Positions 26,539-35,378 of a stretch of 64,000 nt of DNA are shown in pieces (within the stretch, counting starts at the first letter, position 1; each line of letters starts with the position of its first letter). Below the pieces are notes generated by a model. It was not told where the DNA came from and did not search any database. It saw only the letters and a program-made list of their open reading frames with translations. This DNA is from an uncultured Thiotrichaceae bacterium (GTDB taxonomy: Bacteria > Pseudomonadota > Gammaproteobacteria > Thiotrichales > Thiotrichaceae), in contig CALAMO010000028.1 of the NCBI GenBank assembly GCA_937925855.1, positions 54,883 to 118,882 on the forward strand, given 5' to 3'. The translations under genes were made by a program, and so were the position numbers.

Positions 26539-27561
26539 CTATGTCCTTGTAGATTGCAAGAGGGATGACCAGTTAGCGGCAATGGCTTCATAAGTGTAAT
26601 GCTGTTCAACCGTAGTGCGGCCCGCTTTGCCGATGCGGTGAAACGCTTCATTCTGCTTTAAAACGTGTACTAACTGCCGCGCCCAATCATCATCGACTAA
26701 AAAGCCATTGACGCCCTCGCTAATAAGCGACTGATTCATCCCGACTGAACTACCGACAGCGACAACATTCGCGGCCATGTATTGTAACAACTTATAAGCA
26801 CATTTGCCTTGTGTCCAGGGGGTGTTTGCCATGGGCATCAGGCCTACATCGAGCGTGGCTAACCAGTCGTCCTGGCTGGTTAGCGACCAAGCTGTATTAA
26901 TAATATTAAATGTTTCCCGGTCGTCTGTGGGCCTTGCGGGCGCAAAAGGTTGATCGCTCATAATATGTAATTCAAACGGCGTGTGCGGGTATACCTTTTC
27001 CAGCTGCGGCAGGATCGCCTGTAGCATATGCAAATTACCGGCTGTGCCGAGCCAGCCTAGTTTTATTGGATAGGTGTTTGGCTGCTCATGCTGACGCTGA
27101 GGGACATTATGCGGTACGGGGGATGGGATAATATGAACGGAGGCGTGTGTCGCAGCACAATGCCCGGTCAGATATTCATTGCCGGCTACAACGTGATTGA
27201 CCAGCCGCAACATGCGTTTAAAACGTCTGCGGCGGGTGGCCGAATGATAGCTGCCCGCTTTTGGGGTGTCGCGCAGAAAAATGGCATCATCAAAGTCAAA
27301 ATAAATCGGTGTTTTCACCCTTTTCCACAAGCAGTAATCCCAAAATGAAAGCAACTTTTTCTGTAGGATGACGGCGTCATAGTGCCGGGCTTTAAGGCAA
27401 GTCCAGCGCGTATAGGGCATGAGTGTGCATTGTATGCCCAGTTTTTCCAGATAAGGCGCGAGCTGTATGATGCGAATTCTAGAGGATGGCAGAGCGGCAT
27501 CCTGATAAATCATGAGCACTTTTAAGGCTGTGGGTGCGCCGGCTTGGCTAGAAATAGGCAT
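26539..27561 (-). CDS. GT4-family glycosyltransferase
   Basis: About 340 residues from ATG 27561; a GTG at 27597 would overlap the divergent gene's upstream region. It has N-terminal LKVLMIYQDAALPSSRIR, a central YFDFDDAIFLRD, and a C-terminal GT-B donor domain with LGWLGTAGNLHMLQ and VGLMPMANTPWTQGKCAYKLLQYMAANV followed by NGFLVDDD. These features mark a GT4 enzyme of an extracellular polysaccharide or LPS core. It is first of the minus-strand unit and nearly meets the divergent waaE-like gene. Confidence 0.8.
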   Translation of the reverse strand: MPISSQAGAPTALKVLMIYQDAALPSSRIRIIQLAPYLEKLGIQCTLMPYTRWTCLKARHYDAVILQKKLLSFWDYCLWKRVKTPIYFDFDDAIFLRDTPKAGSYHSATRRRRFKRMLRLVNHVVAGNEYLTGHCAATHASVHIIPSPVPHNVPQRQHEQPNTYPIKLGWLGTAGNLHMLQAILPQLEKVYPHTPFELHIMSDQPFAPARPTDDRETFNIINTAWSLTSQDDWLATLDVGLMPMANTPWTQGKCAYKLLQYMAANVVAVGSSVGMNQSLISEGVNGFLVDDDWARQLVHVLKQNEAFHRIGKAGRTTVEQHYTYEAIAANWSSLLQSTRT

Positions 27562-27692
27562 GAAGAGGTTGTGTCCCAGGACATGGAAGCGTGGCACTTC
27601 CTGCGTACTTCCACGGTAATAGCTTGTCAGGCTGGATGAATTTGTGGATCATAGCCTGTCAGAAAATAATCAGCTTCGCAAGGCTAAACGCA

Positions 27693-28466
27693 ATGCCAGC
27701 ACTCTCTATTGTGTACATCACACTTAATGCCGGAAAACACATACAGGAAAGTCTTTCGGCCTCATTATCATTAGCGGATGAAGTGCTAATCGTAGATTCG
27801 GGGAGTACCGATGAAACATTAGCGATCGCAGAGCGCTTGGGGGTTAGCACGATACACCAGTCTTGGTTAGGCTATGCGCAACAAAAGCAGTTAGCCATCG
27901 ACAGTGCAAAGCACGATTGCGTATTGTTCCTTGATGCGGATGAAATGCTGTCCGCAGCCGCGGTCACTGAGATTCGTTGCGTGCTGGCAGGTGAATCAGC
28001 GCTGGCGGCGGCTTACAGTTTGCCAAGGGAAAACTGGTTTCAGGGTAAATGGATTCGCCATGGCAGTTGGTGGCCTGATCGGGTCGTACGGCTGGTTGAC
28101 CGTCGGCAGGGGCGCATGAAACCATTACTGGTGCATGAAAGCTGGGAAACAGAGGCCGCTGTGGTGGCCTTATCCTCTCCGATCAAACATTATTCCTACC
28201 AGAATTACAGTGAGATGATACAAAAAGCCGATCGCTACTCTTCATTGGCGGCACAACAGCTGTTTGCCAGGGGTAAACGCAGTCAGGGCTGGCAGCCGCT
28301 CACGCATGCTTTCGCCAGTTTTATGCGTTTATTCGTATTGAAACGTGGTTTTCTTGATGGTATCGAGGGGGCGGCGATTGCTTATACGGCGGCGCTGGCC
28401 TCGTTCATGAAGTACGCCAAGTTACAGGAATTGCAGCGGCTGGAAGCGCCGCACAGTAAAACCTAA
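27693..28466 (+). CDS. waaE: GT2 glycosyltransferase of LPS core, WaaE/KdtX-like
   Basis: About 257 residues. The N-terminus is MPALSIVYITLNAGKHI, followed by ADEVLIVDSGSTDET (donor site), LFLDADEML (DxD), WFQGKWIRHGSWWPDRVVRLVDR and HESWE. This is the WaaE/KdtX-like family, which adds beta-1,4-glucose to heptose I in Klebsiella and Serratia; sugar is inferred. ATG 27693 was chosen because AAGG lies about 9 bases upstream and the family starts here; the frame is open to 27591. Its stop overlaps the waaC start (TAATG). Confidence 0.82.
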   Translation: MPALSIVYITLNAGKHIQESLSASLSLADEVLIVDSGSTDETLAIAERLGVSTIHQSWLGYAQQKQLAIDSAKHDCVLFLDADEMLSAAAVTEIRCVLAGESALAAAYSLPRENWFQGKWIRHGSWWPDRVVRLVDRRQGRMKPLLVHESWETEAAVVALSSPIKHYSYQNYSEMIQKADRYSSLAAQQLFARGKRSQGWQPLTHAFASFMRLFVLKRGFLDGIEGAAIAYTAALASFMKYAKLQELQRLEAPHSKT

Positions 28467-29503
28467 TGCCCTTAAACAACGTCATGCCACAACACTTACT
28501 TATCAAAACCTCATCGCTGGGCGACATCGTGCACATGCTGCCCGCTATTAGCGATGCGGCCCACGCCTTCCCAAATATTATGTTTGACTGGGTAGCGGAG
28601 GAAGGCTTTGTTGAAGTGCCGGCCTGGCACCCGCAGGTCAATAAAGTGATGCCCGTTGCCATACGCCGCTGGCGGAAAAATCTATTAGATCGCAGCGTTT
28701 GGCGGCAGATCGGTGACTTCAAGGCAACGCTACAAGCGCAGCGTTATGAGCAGGTCATTGATTCACAGGGCTTACTGAAAAGTGCGTTAATCAGCCGTTT
28801 CGCGACGGGGACACGCTATGGTTATGACCGGGATAGTATCCGTGAACCGTTGGCGAGCTTATTTTATCAGCGCAAACTAGCCGTGCCGTTTAAAGCGCAT
28901 GCGGTACTGCGCAACCGTTTGCTGCTGGGACAGGCTTTGGGCTATGAACCGGACTTGGCGCGACTGGATTATGGGATTGCTGGGCAAGATGTATTTGATG
29001 ATGCCTTGCGTACGCTAGCGGCTGAGCTGCCTGCAAAGGTGTTGCCGGATAAGTACATCGTTGCTTTACATGGTACGAGTCGTGTCGATAAAGAGTGGCC
29101 GTTAGCGGCATGGCGGCGCTTTATTCCCGCGCTGGAAGCGGCGGGTTATAGCGTCCTGTTACCCTGGGGGAATGAGGCGGAGTATGCGCGGGCTAAGACG
29201 CTGGAACAGGAATATCAGCGCGCGCAAGTATTACCGCGTTGTTCGCTGACGCAGTTGGCTGGACTAATCCGCAACGCGGATGCGGTGATTGGGATGGATA
29301 CCGGGTTGATGCATGTGGCGGCGGCTTTTGAGAAAAAGGGGGTCGCGCTGTATCCGGTGACGCAGCCTGAACTCACGGGGGTATTAAGTGCTGGCAATTC
29401 AATTCGTAGTATGGGTGGTCAGGCCGCGTTGGATGTTGATACGGTGATAGACAAGATGCTGACATTGGTAGCCAAAGCAGACGCTGGCAAGCCAATATGG
29501 TGA
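28466..29503 (+). CDS. waaC: ADP-heptose:LPS heptosyltransferase I
   Basis: 345 residues, GT9. The N-terminus is HLLIKTSSLGDIVHMLPAISD, with FDWVAEEGF, VIDSQGLLKSAL and YGYDRDSIREPLASLFY, which mark WaaC. The donor domain has YIVALHGTSRVDKEWPLAAW and AVIGMDTGLMHVAAAFEKKGVALY. It adds the first heptose onto Kdo. The ATG overlaps the preceding stop by one base, so the operon is waaE-waaC-gmhA-hldE-hldD-gmhB. Confidence 0.93.
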   Translation: MPLNNVMPQHLLIKTSSLGDIVHMLPAISDAAHAFPNIMFDWVAEEGFVEVPAWHPQVNKVMPVAIRRWRKNLLDRSVWRQIGDFKATLQAQRYEQVIDSQGLLKSALISRFATGTRYGYDRDSIREPLASLFYQRKLAVPFKAHAVLRNRLLLGQALGYEPDLARLDYGIAGQDVFDDALRTLAAELPAKVLPDKYIVALHGTSRVDKEWPLAAWRRFIPALEAAGYSVLLPWGNEAEYARAKTLEQEYQRAQVLPRCSLTQLAGLIRNADAVIGMDTGLMHVAAAFEKKGVALYPVTQPELTGVLSAGNSIRSMGGQAALDVDTVIDKMLTLVAKADAGKPIW

Positions 29504-29537
29504 TACCATTAAGCCTTTTAAATCCGAGTTGGCATGC

Positions 29538-30092
29538 ATGAATACTTTTCCACAGGTGGTTGACGAACATCTGGCTGTCCTCAAGCGGCTGGATACGCAG
29601 TACGAGGCGATTCAGACAGCGGGGCAGTTGATTCTTGCTACGCTACAGGCGGGCGGTAAGTTGCTGCTGTGTGGTAACGGTGGTAGCGCGGCGGATAGCC
29701 AGCATATTGCCACCGAATTTGTAGTGCGTTATCACAACACACGCCGCGCCTTGCCTGCGCTTGCGCTGACGACAGACACCTCCATCCTTACCGCGCACAC
29801 CAATGATTTTGAGTTCGATACCGTATTCTCGCGTCAGATAGAAGCCTTAGGCAATAAAGGGGATTGTTTAATCGCCATTTCAACCTCGGGGAACAGTCCA
29901 AACATTCTGAGCGCGGTGCGTGCCGCGCAGCAAAAAGGGATCCGCGTCATTGGTCTAACCGGCGGGAGTGGCGGTCAATTGGTCGGGATTTCCGATTGTC
30001 CGGTGGTTGTGCCGAGTGCTGTCACCGCACGCATACAGGAGATGCATATTCTGATTGCGCATTGGTGGTGCGAACAGGCCGACATACTATGA
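29538..30092 (+). CDS. gmhA: D-sedoheptulose-7-phosphate isomerase GmhA
   Basis: About 184 residues, SIS domain: LLLCGNGGSAADSQHIATEFVVRYH at the active site, ALALTTDTSILTAHTND, CLIAISTSGNSPNIL and the C-terminal EMHILIAHWWCE. It converts sedoheptulose 7-phosphate to D-glycero-D-manno-heptose 7-phosphate, the first step to the LPS heptose donor. ATG 29538 is preferred to TTG 29529. Its stop overlaps hldE (ATGA). Confidence 0.94.
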   Translation: MNTFPQVVDEHLAVLKRLDTQYEAIQTAGQLILATLQAGGKLLLCGNGGSAADSQHIATEFVVRYHNTRRALPALALTTDTSILTAHTNDFEFDTVFSRQIEALGNKGDCLIAISTSGNSPNILSAVRAAQQKGIRVIGLTGGSGGQLVGISDCPVVVPSAVTARIQEMHILIAHWWCEQADIL

Positions 30093-31522
30093 AAATTAAT
30101 GTGCCGGACTTTGCTAACGCCAGAGTGCTCGTCGTCGGCGACGTCATGTTGGATAAATACTGGCACGGCCACAGTCGGCGTATTTCGCCGGAAGCACCGG
30201 TGCCGGTGGTGCATGTGCGGGATGCTGAGTTACGTGCCGGTGGTGCCAGTAATGTGGCGCTGAATATCACCGCACTGGGTGGACAGGCCTTGTTGCTGGG
30301 CATGACCGGTGACGATGACAATGCGGATGCACTGCAAGCGCTATTGACTGAACAGGCGGTCGAGTGCCATTTTTTGCGTGAACCGGGTTATGAGACCTCA
30401 CTCAAATTACGCATTGTCGCCCAACAGCAGCAGATGATCCGGCTGGATTTTGAAGATGATTTTTCAGCGGTGGATAAATCCGCCTTACTGCGGCGCTATC
30501 AGGAATTACTCGCGGCAGTCGATGTGGTGGTGTTATCGGATTATGCCAAAGGTACGCTGAGTGAGGTTGAAGTACTGATTGCGACGGCTAGAAGTGCTGG
30601 CAAGGCGGTTATTATTGACCCCAAGGGCGCAGATTTTAATAAGTACCAAGGGGCTACCTTAATCACACCGAACTACGGCGAATTTGAAGCGGTAGTTGGG
30701 AAGTGCGCGACCGAAGCTGAGATCATTGAAAAAGCCACTGACTTATTGGCGCAGCTGGCCCTGGATGCTTTACTGGTTACGCGAGGCGAAAATGGCATGA
30801 GCCTGATTCGTCAGGCGGCTGAGCCCTTGCACCTACCGACTTATGCGCGTGAAGTATTCGATGTCACCGGTGCGGGCGATACGGTGATTGGTACACTGGC
30901 GGCGGCCTTGGCGGCGGGGGCGAATCGCCAAAATGCGGTAGCGCTGGCGAATTTGGCCGCGGGTTTAGTGGTGCGTAAACTCGGTACGGCGACGACGTCA
31001 CTCGCAGAAATTCAGCACGCTTTGCATGAACAAAACCCAATAGACTCCGGCATCATCAGTGAAGATGAGTTGGAGCAGGTGATTCGGGTTGCGCGTGCTA
31101 AAGGTGAGCGGGTGATTATGACGAATGGCTGCTTTGATCTCCTGCACACCGGGCATATTACTTATCTGGAGAAAGCGCGGGCGCTGGGTGATCGTCTGGT
31201 GATCGCGGTGAATGATGATGCGTCGGTGCGGGCTTTAAAGGGTGAGACACGTCCGATTAACCGGCTGGAAGATCGCATGCAGGTATTGGCGGCGCTGGGC
31301 TGTGTCGATTGGGTGATACCGTTTCGTGAGGAAACGCCGGAGCGCCTGTATTGTAAGGTCTTACCCGATGTGATTGTGAAAGGCGGTGATTATCAGCGCC
31401 ATGAAGTCATCGGCGGCGATTGCGTCGAGGCTAATGGGGGGGCGGTGGCGCTTATTCCCTTTGTAGACGGTCAATCGACCACCGATATGGTGAACAGAAT
31501 TAAAGGAGCAGCAGACGCATGA
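30089..31522 (+). CDS. hldE: Bifunctional heptose-7-phosphate kinase/heptose-1-phosphate adenylyltransferase HldE
   Basis: 477 residues from ATG 30089, which overlaps the gmhA stop. The N-terminal ribokinase-like domain has [27 protein letters not shown] and the [14 protein letters not shown] catalytic loop. The C-terminal nucleotidyltransferase domain has [20 protein letters not shown] (HxGH) and [13 protein letters not shown]. It phosphorylates heptose 7-phosphate and later makes ADP-heptose. The fused form is usual in gammaproteobacteria. The stop overlaps hldD. Confidence 0.95.
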   Translation: MKINVPDFANARVLVVGDVMLDKYWHGHSRRISPEAPVPVVHVRDAELRAGGASNVALNITALGGQALLLGMTGDDDNADALQALLTEQAVECHFLREPGYETSLKLRIVAQQQQMIRLDFEDDFSAVDKSALLRRYQELLAAVDVVVLSDYAKGTLSEVEVLIATARSAGKAVIIDPKGADFNKYQGATLITPNYGEFEAVVGKCATEAEIIEKATDLLAQLALDALLVTRGENGMSLIRQAAEPLHLPTYAREVFDVTGAGDTVIGTLAAALAAGANRQNAVALANLAAGLVVRKLGTATTSLAEIQHALHEQNPIDSGIISEDELEQVIRVARAKGERVIMTNGCFDLLHTGHITYLEKARALGDRLVIAVNDDASVRALKGETRPINRLEDRMQVLAALGCVDWVIPFREETPERLYCKVLPDVIVKGGDYQRHEVIGGDCVEANGGAVALIPFVDGQSTTDMVNRIKGAADA

Positions 31523-32469
31523 TTATTGTAACGGGGGGCGCGGGCTTTATCGGCAGTAATATTGTCAAGGGGCTGAATGCGCGCGGCTATAGCGATATTC
31601 TGGTGGTCGATAATCTGGAAAATGGCAGAAAAATGCTGAATCTGGCTGATCTGGATATTGCGGATTATCTGTCGAAGGAAGCGTTTCTGGAAGCCGTACA
31701 GCAGGGCGCGTCATTAGGCAGTGTTGAAGCTGTTTTTCACGAGGGGGCCTGTTCCGCCACTACCGAATGGGACGGCCGTTTTGTGATGGCGAATAACTAC
31801 GATTATTCTAAAGCGGTGCTGCATTGGTGTGCTGAGCGCCAGGTGCCTTTTCTTTATGCCTCGTCAGCATCAGTGTATGGCTCCGGTTTGGTGTTTAGGG
31901 AAGAGCGGCAGTATGAACGTCCGATCAATATGTATGCTTATTCTAAATTCCAGTTTGATCAGTATGTGCGGCGCTTAAAATTAAAGCCGGGTTTTGATAC
32001 TCAGATTGTGGGCTTCCGCTATTTCAATGTGTATGGCCCGCGTGAACAGCATAAAGGCGGTATGTCCAGCACAGCTTTTCATTTTAACAATCAATTGAAT
32101 GAATCAGGTGTGGCGCGTTTGTTTGCGGGTTCCGACGGTTATGGTGACGGCGAACAGCGGCGTGACTTTGTCTATATTGACGATGTGGTCGATGTGAATT
32201 TATGGTTCCTCGATCACCCTGATAAATCAGGCATTTTCAACCTGGGTACCGGGCATTCGCAGTCGTTTAATGAGATGGCGGATGCGGTGCTTAAATGGCA
32301 TGGTCGGGGGGAGAAAACCTATATTCCCTTCCCCGAGCACTTGAAAGGTGCTTATCAGAGCTTCACGGAGGCCGATATTAGCCAGTTGCGTGCGGCGGGT
32401 TACACTAAGGAATTTCACACGGTGAACACAGGCGTGCCTGCTTACCTTGACTGGCTGGCCGCTGGCTGA
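31519..32469 (+). CDS. hldD: ADP-L-glycero-D-manno-heptose 6-epimerase HldD
   Basis: 316 residues, extended short-chain dehydrogenase. NADP-binding motif is [14 protein letters not shown], family block [21 protein letters not shown], catalytic [11 protein letters not shown] (Tyr/Lys) and [15 protein letters not shown]. It epimerises ADP-D,D-heptose at C6 to the form used by WaaC and WaaF. It overlaps hldE by 4 bases. Confidence 0.95.
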   Translation: MIIVTGGAGFIGSNIVKGLNARGYSDILVVDNLENGRKMLNLADLDIADYLSKEAFLEAVQQGASLGSVEAVFHEGACSATTEWDGRFVMANNYDYSKAVLHWCAERQVPFLYASSASVYGSGLVFREERQYERPINMYAYSKFQFDQYVRRLKLKPGFDTQIVGFRYFNVYGPREQHKGGMSSTAFHFNNQLNESGVARLFAGSDGYGDGEQRRDFVYIDDVVDVNLWFLDHPDKSGIFNLGTGHSQSFNEMADAVLKWHGRGEKTYIPFPEHLKGAYQSFTEADISQLRAAGYTKEFHTVNTGVPAYLDWLAAG

Positions 32470-32484
32470 TAACGGGAAACTGTT

Positions 32485-33024
32485 GTGGCGCTTATCATCT
32501 TAGATCGTGATGGGGTTATCAATGACGACTCAGACCATTACATCCGTTCGGTGGAAGAATGGGTACCCATTTCCGGTAGCCTGGCCGCGATAGCAAACTT
32601 ACAACAGGCCGGCCATAAGATAGCGGTTGCAACGAATCAATCAGGATTGGCGCGGGGTTATTATGATGTGGCGGCGCTGGCGGCGATGCATAGTAAGATG
32701 CAGCGTTTGTTGGCTGAACTTGGCGGGCAGGTGGACTATATTGCTTACTGCCCGCATTTGCCGGGTGATCAATGTCACTGCCGTAAACCTGCGCCGGGTA
32801 TGTTGCAGGATATTTTGCAGCAGTTTGAGATGTCTGCCGATGATGCCGTGTTTGTGGGTGATTCCTATTCGGATTATCAGGCCGCTACTGCAGCCGGAAT
32901 GGATTTTTCGCTGGTGCGTACCGGGAAAGGTGAACGCACTTTAGCGGCACACCCTGAGTTGTGCGCCGAACAGCCTGTGTTTGCCACATTGTCAGCTTTT
33001 GCCTGTGCTTACCTGGGCACTTAG
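32485..33024 (+). CDS. gmhB: D,D-heptose 1,7-bisphosphate phosphatase GmhB
   Basis: 179 residues, HAD superfamily. The nucleophile motif is LDRDGVINDDSDHY, then ATNQSGLARGYY, the zinc loop CPHLPGDQCHCRKPAPGM (Cys/His ligands) and VGDSYSDYQAA. It removes the C7 phosphate between the two HldE reactions. Start is GTG 32485 with GGGAA upstream. Its last codons and stop form part of a hairpin structure ending in a T-run. Confidence 0.93.
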   Translation: MALIILDRDGVINDDSDHYIRSVEEWVPISGSLAAIANLQQAGHKIAVATNQSGLARGYYDVAALAAMHSKMQRLLAELGGQVDYIAYCPHLPGDQCHCRKPAPGMLQDILQQFEMSADDAVFVGDSYSDYQAATAAGMDFSLVRTGKGERTLAAHPELCAEQPVFATLSAFACAYLGT

Positions 33025-33047
33025 GTAAGCACACGAAGTGCCTTTTT
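33004..33047 (+). terminator. Intrinsic terminator overlapping a competing hairpin after gmhB
   Basis: Stem A pairs 33004-33014 (TGTGCTTACCT) with 33023-33033. Stem B pairs 33016-33022 (GGCACTT) with 33036-33042 (AAGTGCC) and is followed directly by TTTTT at 33043-33047. The 5' arm of B lies in the loop of A and the 3' arm lies downstream, so the two either compete or form a pseudoknot. B alone looks like a terminator. The structure starts inside the last gmhB codons. Confidence 0.65.
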
Positions 33048-33127
33048 GGTAAACACAGCGAAAAGTCTGGTGTCGTTTGCGCATTGGGTTTGATTTAAAA
33101 TTGGCAGAAAATCATGGAGGATCGATA

Positions 33128-33187
33128 ATGAGAACCATAGCATGGAAGTCAGTGACTTCCACAATAAATTATAAATTGTGCACATAA
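33128..33187 (+). CDS. 19-codon leader ORF overlapping the waaA start
   Basis: ATG at 33128 with GGAGG 8 bases upstream, the best ribosome-binding site in this gap. It ends at TAA 33185-33187, overlapping the first ten bases of waaA in another frame. Product MRTIAWKSVTSTINYKLCT is not recognised. A 19-base perfect palindrome, TGGAAGTCAGTGACTTCCA (33143-33161), lies inside. Because the waaA GTG has no ribosome-binding site of its own, coupled translation is plausible. Confidence 0.45.
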   Translation: MRTIAWKSVTSTINYKLCT

Positions 33188-34473
33188 GTTGGCGACGTTT
33201 ACTTTACTCTGCGTGCTGGTACCTGTTGTTACCGGCTATCTTAGTGCGCCTGCTGTTAAAATCACGCGCCAATAAGGCTTACCGCCAGCGTTGGGGCGAG
33301 CGCTTTGGCTGGGTTAAGCCATCTAAAACGTCTACACAGCGCCCCAAGCAGAAAACTATTTGCCTGCATGCCGTGTCCGTGGGTGAGGTGATGGCAGCGC
33401 GAACGCTGTTGGAGGCATTGCTGCGTGCCATGCCGGAATACCGACTGTGGGTAACCACCACCACCCCTACCGGTTCTGATACAGTACAACGTTTATTTGC
33501 AGGTCGGGTCGAACATAGCTATCTGCCCTACGACCTACCGGGGGCAGGCAAACGTTTCTTAACCGCCGTACAGCCCGCACTGCTGCTCGTCATGGAGACG
33601 GAACTGTGGCCAAATCTTTATGCAAACTGCGCCCGGCGCACCATTCCGCTACTCCTAATTAATGCACGTCTATCGAAACGTTCTGTGCGGCGCTATCATA
33701 AAGCAGGTGCCCTGGTGACAGAGACCCTGGCCTGCGTGCATGGCATCATGGCACGCAGCCAGCGAGACGCTACCTATTTTCACCAGCTCGGCGCGACCCC
33801 AGCGTGCATCACAATCACAGGTAATATTAAATTTGACCTTAAGCCTGACCCCTCAGTCGCTAAACGCGGAACCACAATACGTCAGCAGCTGGCGCACCGC
33901 CCGATATGGTGTGCCGGCAGCACGCACCCAGGCGAGGAAGCAACGTTGTTGGCCGTGCACGCAAAATTAGTGCAGCAGTTCCCTGATTTATTACTCATAC
34001 TGGTACCCCGCCATCCCGAACGCTTTAAGGCTGTCGGGGAGCTATGTGCGGCGTCCGGTCTGGCTTGGATACGGCGCAGCCAACAGACATGCCCAACACT
34101 GGAACACAACGTGTTGTTGGGGGACAGCATGGGTGAGCTAATGCTGTGGTATGCGGCCAGCGACCTAGCCTTTGTCGGCGGGAGCCTGGTACCCGTGGGC
34201 GGCCATAATCCGCTGGAAGCGCTGGCCTTTGGGGTACCGGTGATTAGTGGCCGGTATGTCCATAACTTCCAGGATTTATATCCCTTATTACAGCGCACGC
34301 AAAGCACAAAGTTGGTCGCATCGACCGATGAACTGTACGATATTGTGCGCTATTGGCTACAGCATAGCGATAGACGACGGGCCTGTGGACGAGCAGGCAA
34401 AGCATTCATGCAAGCAAATCGGGGTGTGGTTAAACGCCTACTGCGCGCTATTAACACCTGTTTAAGTAAGTGA
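33178..34473 (+). CDS. waaA: 3-deoxy-D-manno-octulosonic acid (Kdo) transferase WaaA
   Basis: 431 residues, GT30. It has an N-terminal membrane anchor (LLYSACWYLLLPAILVRLLL), then YRQRWGERFG, LHAVSVGEVMAA, YLPYDLPGAGKRFL, VMETELWPNLYANC and the donor domain AGSTHPGEEATLL, LVPRHPERF, FVGGSLVPVGGHNPLEALAFGVPV. It attaches Kdo to lipid IVA, the essential step bridging lipid A and core. Start is GTG 33178; no ATG or good ribosome-binding site precedes it except that of the overlapping leader ORF. Confidence 0.93.
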   Translation: MHISWRRLLYSACWYLLLPAILVRLLLKSRANKAYRQRWGERFGWVKPSKTSTQRPKQKTICLHAVSVGEVMAARTLLEALLRAMPEYRLWVTTTTPTGSDTVQRLFAGRVEHSYLPYDLPGAGKRFLTAVQPALLLVMETELWPNLYANCARRTIPLLLINARLSKRSVRRYHKAGALVTETLACVHGIMARSQRDATYFHQLGATPACITITGNIKFDLKPDPSVAKRGTTIRQQLAHRPIWCAGSTHPGEEATLLAVHAKLVQQFPDLLLILVPRHPERFKAVGELCAASGLAWIRRSQQTCPTLEHNVLLGDSMGELMLWYAASDLAFVGGSLVPVGGHNPLEALAFGVPVISGRYVHNFQDLYPLLQRTQSTKLVASTDELYDIVRYWLQHSDRRRACGRAGKAFMQANRGVVKRLLRAINTCLSK

Positions 34474-34502
34474 GCTAGCCGCGCACCAGAAAGCTAGGTC
34501 AC

Positions 34503-34518
34503 AATAATGATCATTATT
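34503..34518. promoter_or_regulatory. 16-bp perfect palindrome upstream of the cytochrome/ferredoxin pair
   Basis: AATAATGATCATTATT is fully self-complementary. Its arms (ATAATGA/TCATTAT) equal the arms of a Fur box, but the three central bases of the 19-bp Fur consensus are missing. It lies about 110 bases before the cytochrome ATG and 30 bases past the waaA stop, so it may be an operator for a Fur-like or other dimeric regulator. Confidence 0.45.
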
Positions 34519-34629
34519 AACGCCGCTCTCAGCGGGGTAATGAGGTTAACCATGGGCAGCAACCAAATTGCGGGCAGGTGCCATGCACTTTCCCTTTTCG
34601 GCCAAAGACGCACTTGCTGGTGCAACAAA

Positions 34630-35046
34630 ATGGTGCGAGAACGTCGCTGGGTAGGTTGTCGCTTAGCCTCCGCAGCGCTGGTCATACTGCTAAGCGGCTG
34701 CGATTTAAAGCCACCGATCGAACCTGCACAAGAGGCAGGCAGCAGCCAAGTCTCACCGACACCGCCAGCAGCACAATCGACCAACTACTCAATCCCGCTA
34801 GCGCAAAGCCTGCAACCACTAGACAGCGCTAACCACCCCGGTAAAGCGCTGCATGACGCCAACTGCATCAGCTGCCACGATAGCAGCCGCTATCAAACTG
34901 CGCTGCGCAAGGTCGCCGACTTTCCCGCTTTATTACAGCAGGTAGAACGCTGTAATAACCATTTAAATCCGCAGCTAACACCAGATGCAATCCAGCAAAT
35001 TGCAGATTATCTGAATCAGGCTTTTTACAGGTACGAAAAACCGTGA
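34630..35046 (+). CDS. Monohaem cytochrome c-like lipoprotein
   Basis: About 138 residues from ATG 34630. A signal peptide ends in a lipobox (LVILLSGC) followed by a Pro/Ser-rich linker. A single c-type haem motif is seen in HDANCISCHDSSRY, and helical DAIQQIADYLNQAFYRYE forms the C-terminus. A distal Met ligand is not obvious, so His/His or other ligation is possible. It would be anchored in the envelope. It overlaps the ferredoxin gene (GTGA), so the two probably act together or are at least made together. Confidence 0.7.
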   Translation: MVRERRWVGCRLASAALVILLSGCDLKPPIEPAQEAGSSQVSPTPPAAQSTNYSIPLAQSLQPLDSANHPGKALHDANCISCHDSSRYQTALRKVADFPALLQQVERCNNHLNPQLTPDAIQQIADYLNQAFYRYEKP

Positions 35047-35327
35047 GCTATCGCGTACACATTGAGAATACGCCGTATCATTTTACTGTCCACCTCGGAG
35101 AAAGCGTGCTCCAAGCGGCACTGCGGGCGAATATTAATATGCCATGGGGCTGTGGCGATGGCCTGTGTGGTGTTTGCATGGGCCATATAGTAAGCGGTGA
35201 AATAAGCTATCCTAACGGCCCACCGATGGCACTGTTTGAAGACGATGCGGCTCGTGGGCAAGGCCTATTCTGTGTCGGGCACCCGCTGAGCGATTTAGTG
35301 CTGAATCTTCCTGAAATGAATGATTGA
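35043..35327 (+). CDS. Plant-type [2Fe-2S] ferredoxin
   Basis: 94 residues. The beta-grasp start is SYRVHIENTPYHFTVHLGESVLQAALRANI. The cluster motif is CGDGLCGVC (C-x4-C-x2-C), with the fourth Cys in LFCVGHPL. There is no signal peptide, so it is cytoplasmic. Start GTG 35043 overlaps the cytochrome stop. The sequence resembles the N-terminal ferredoxin module of oxygenase or deoxysugar reductases but stands alone. Its partner reductase is not in the window. Confidence 0.85.
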   Translation: MSYRVHIENTPYHFTVHLGESVLQAALRANINMPWGCGDGLCGVCMGHIVSGEISYPNGPPMALFEDDAARGQGLFCVGHPLSDLVLNLPEMND

Positions 35328-35378
35328 GTGTCATGGCGTGGCTCGCTGCTTGCTTACGGCAGCCTTTCAGGACTGAGG

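Noticed and set aside
32485-34473. Long frames antisense to gmhB and waaA
   Set aside because: They lack starts with ribosome-binding sites and mirror the codon pattern of the strong plus-strand genes.
34503-34518. Classical Fur box
   Set aside because: The three central bases of the 19-bp consensus are missing, so it was listed only as a palindrome with Fur-like arms.
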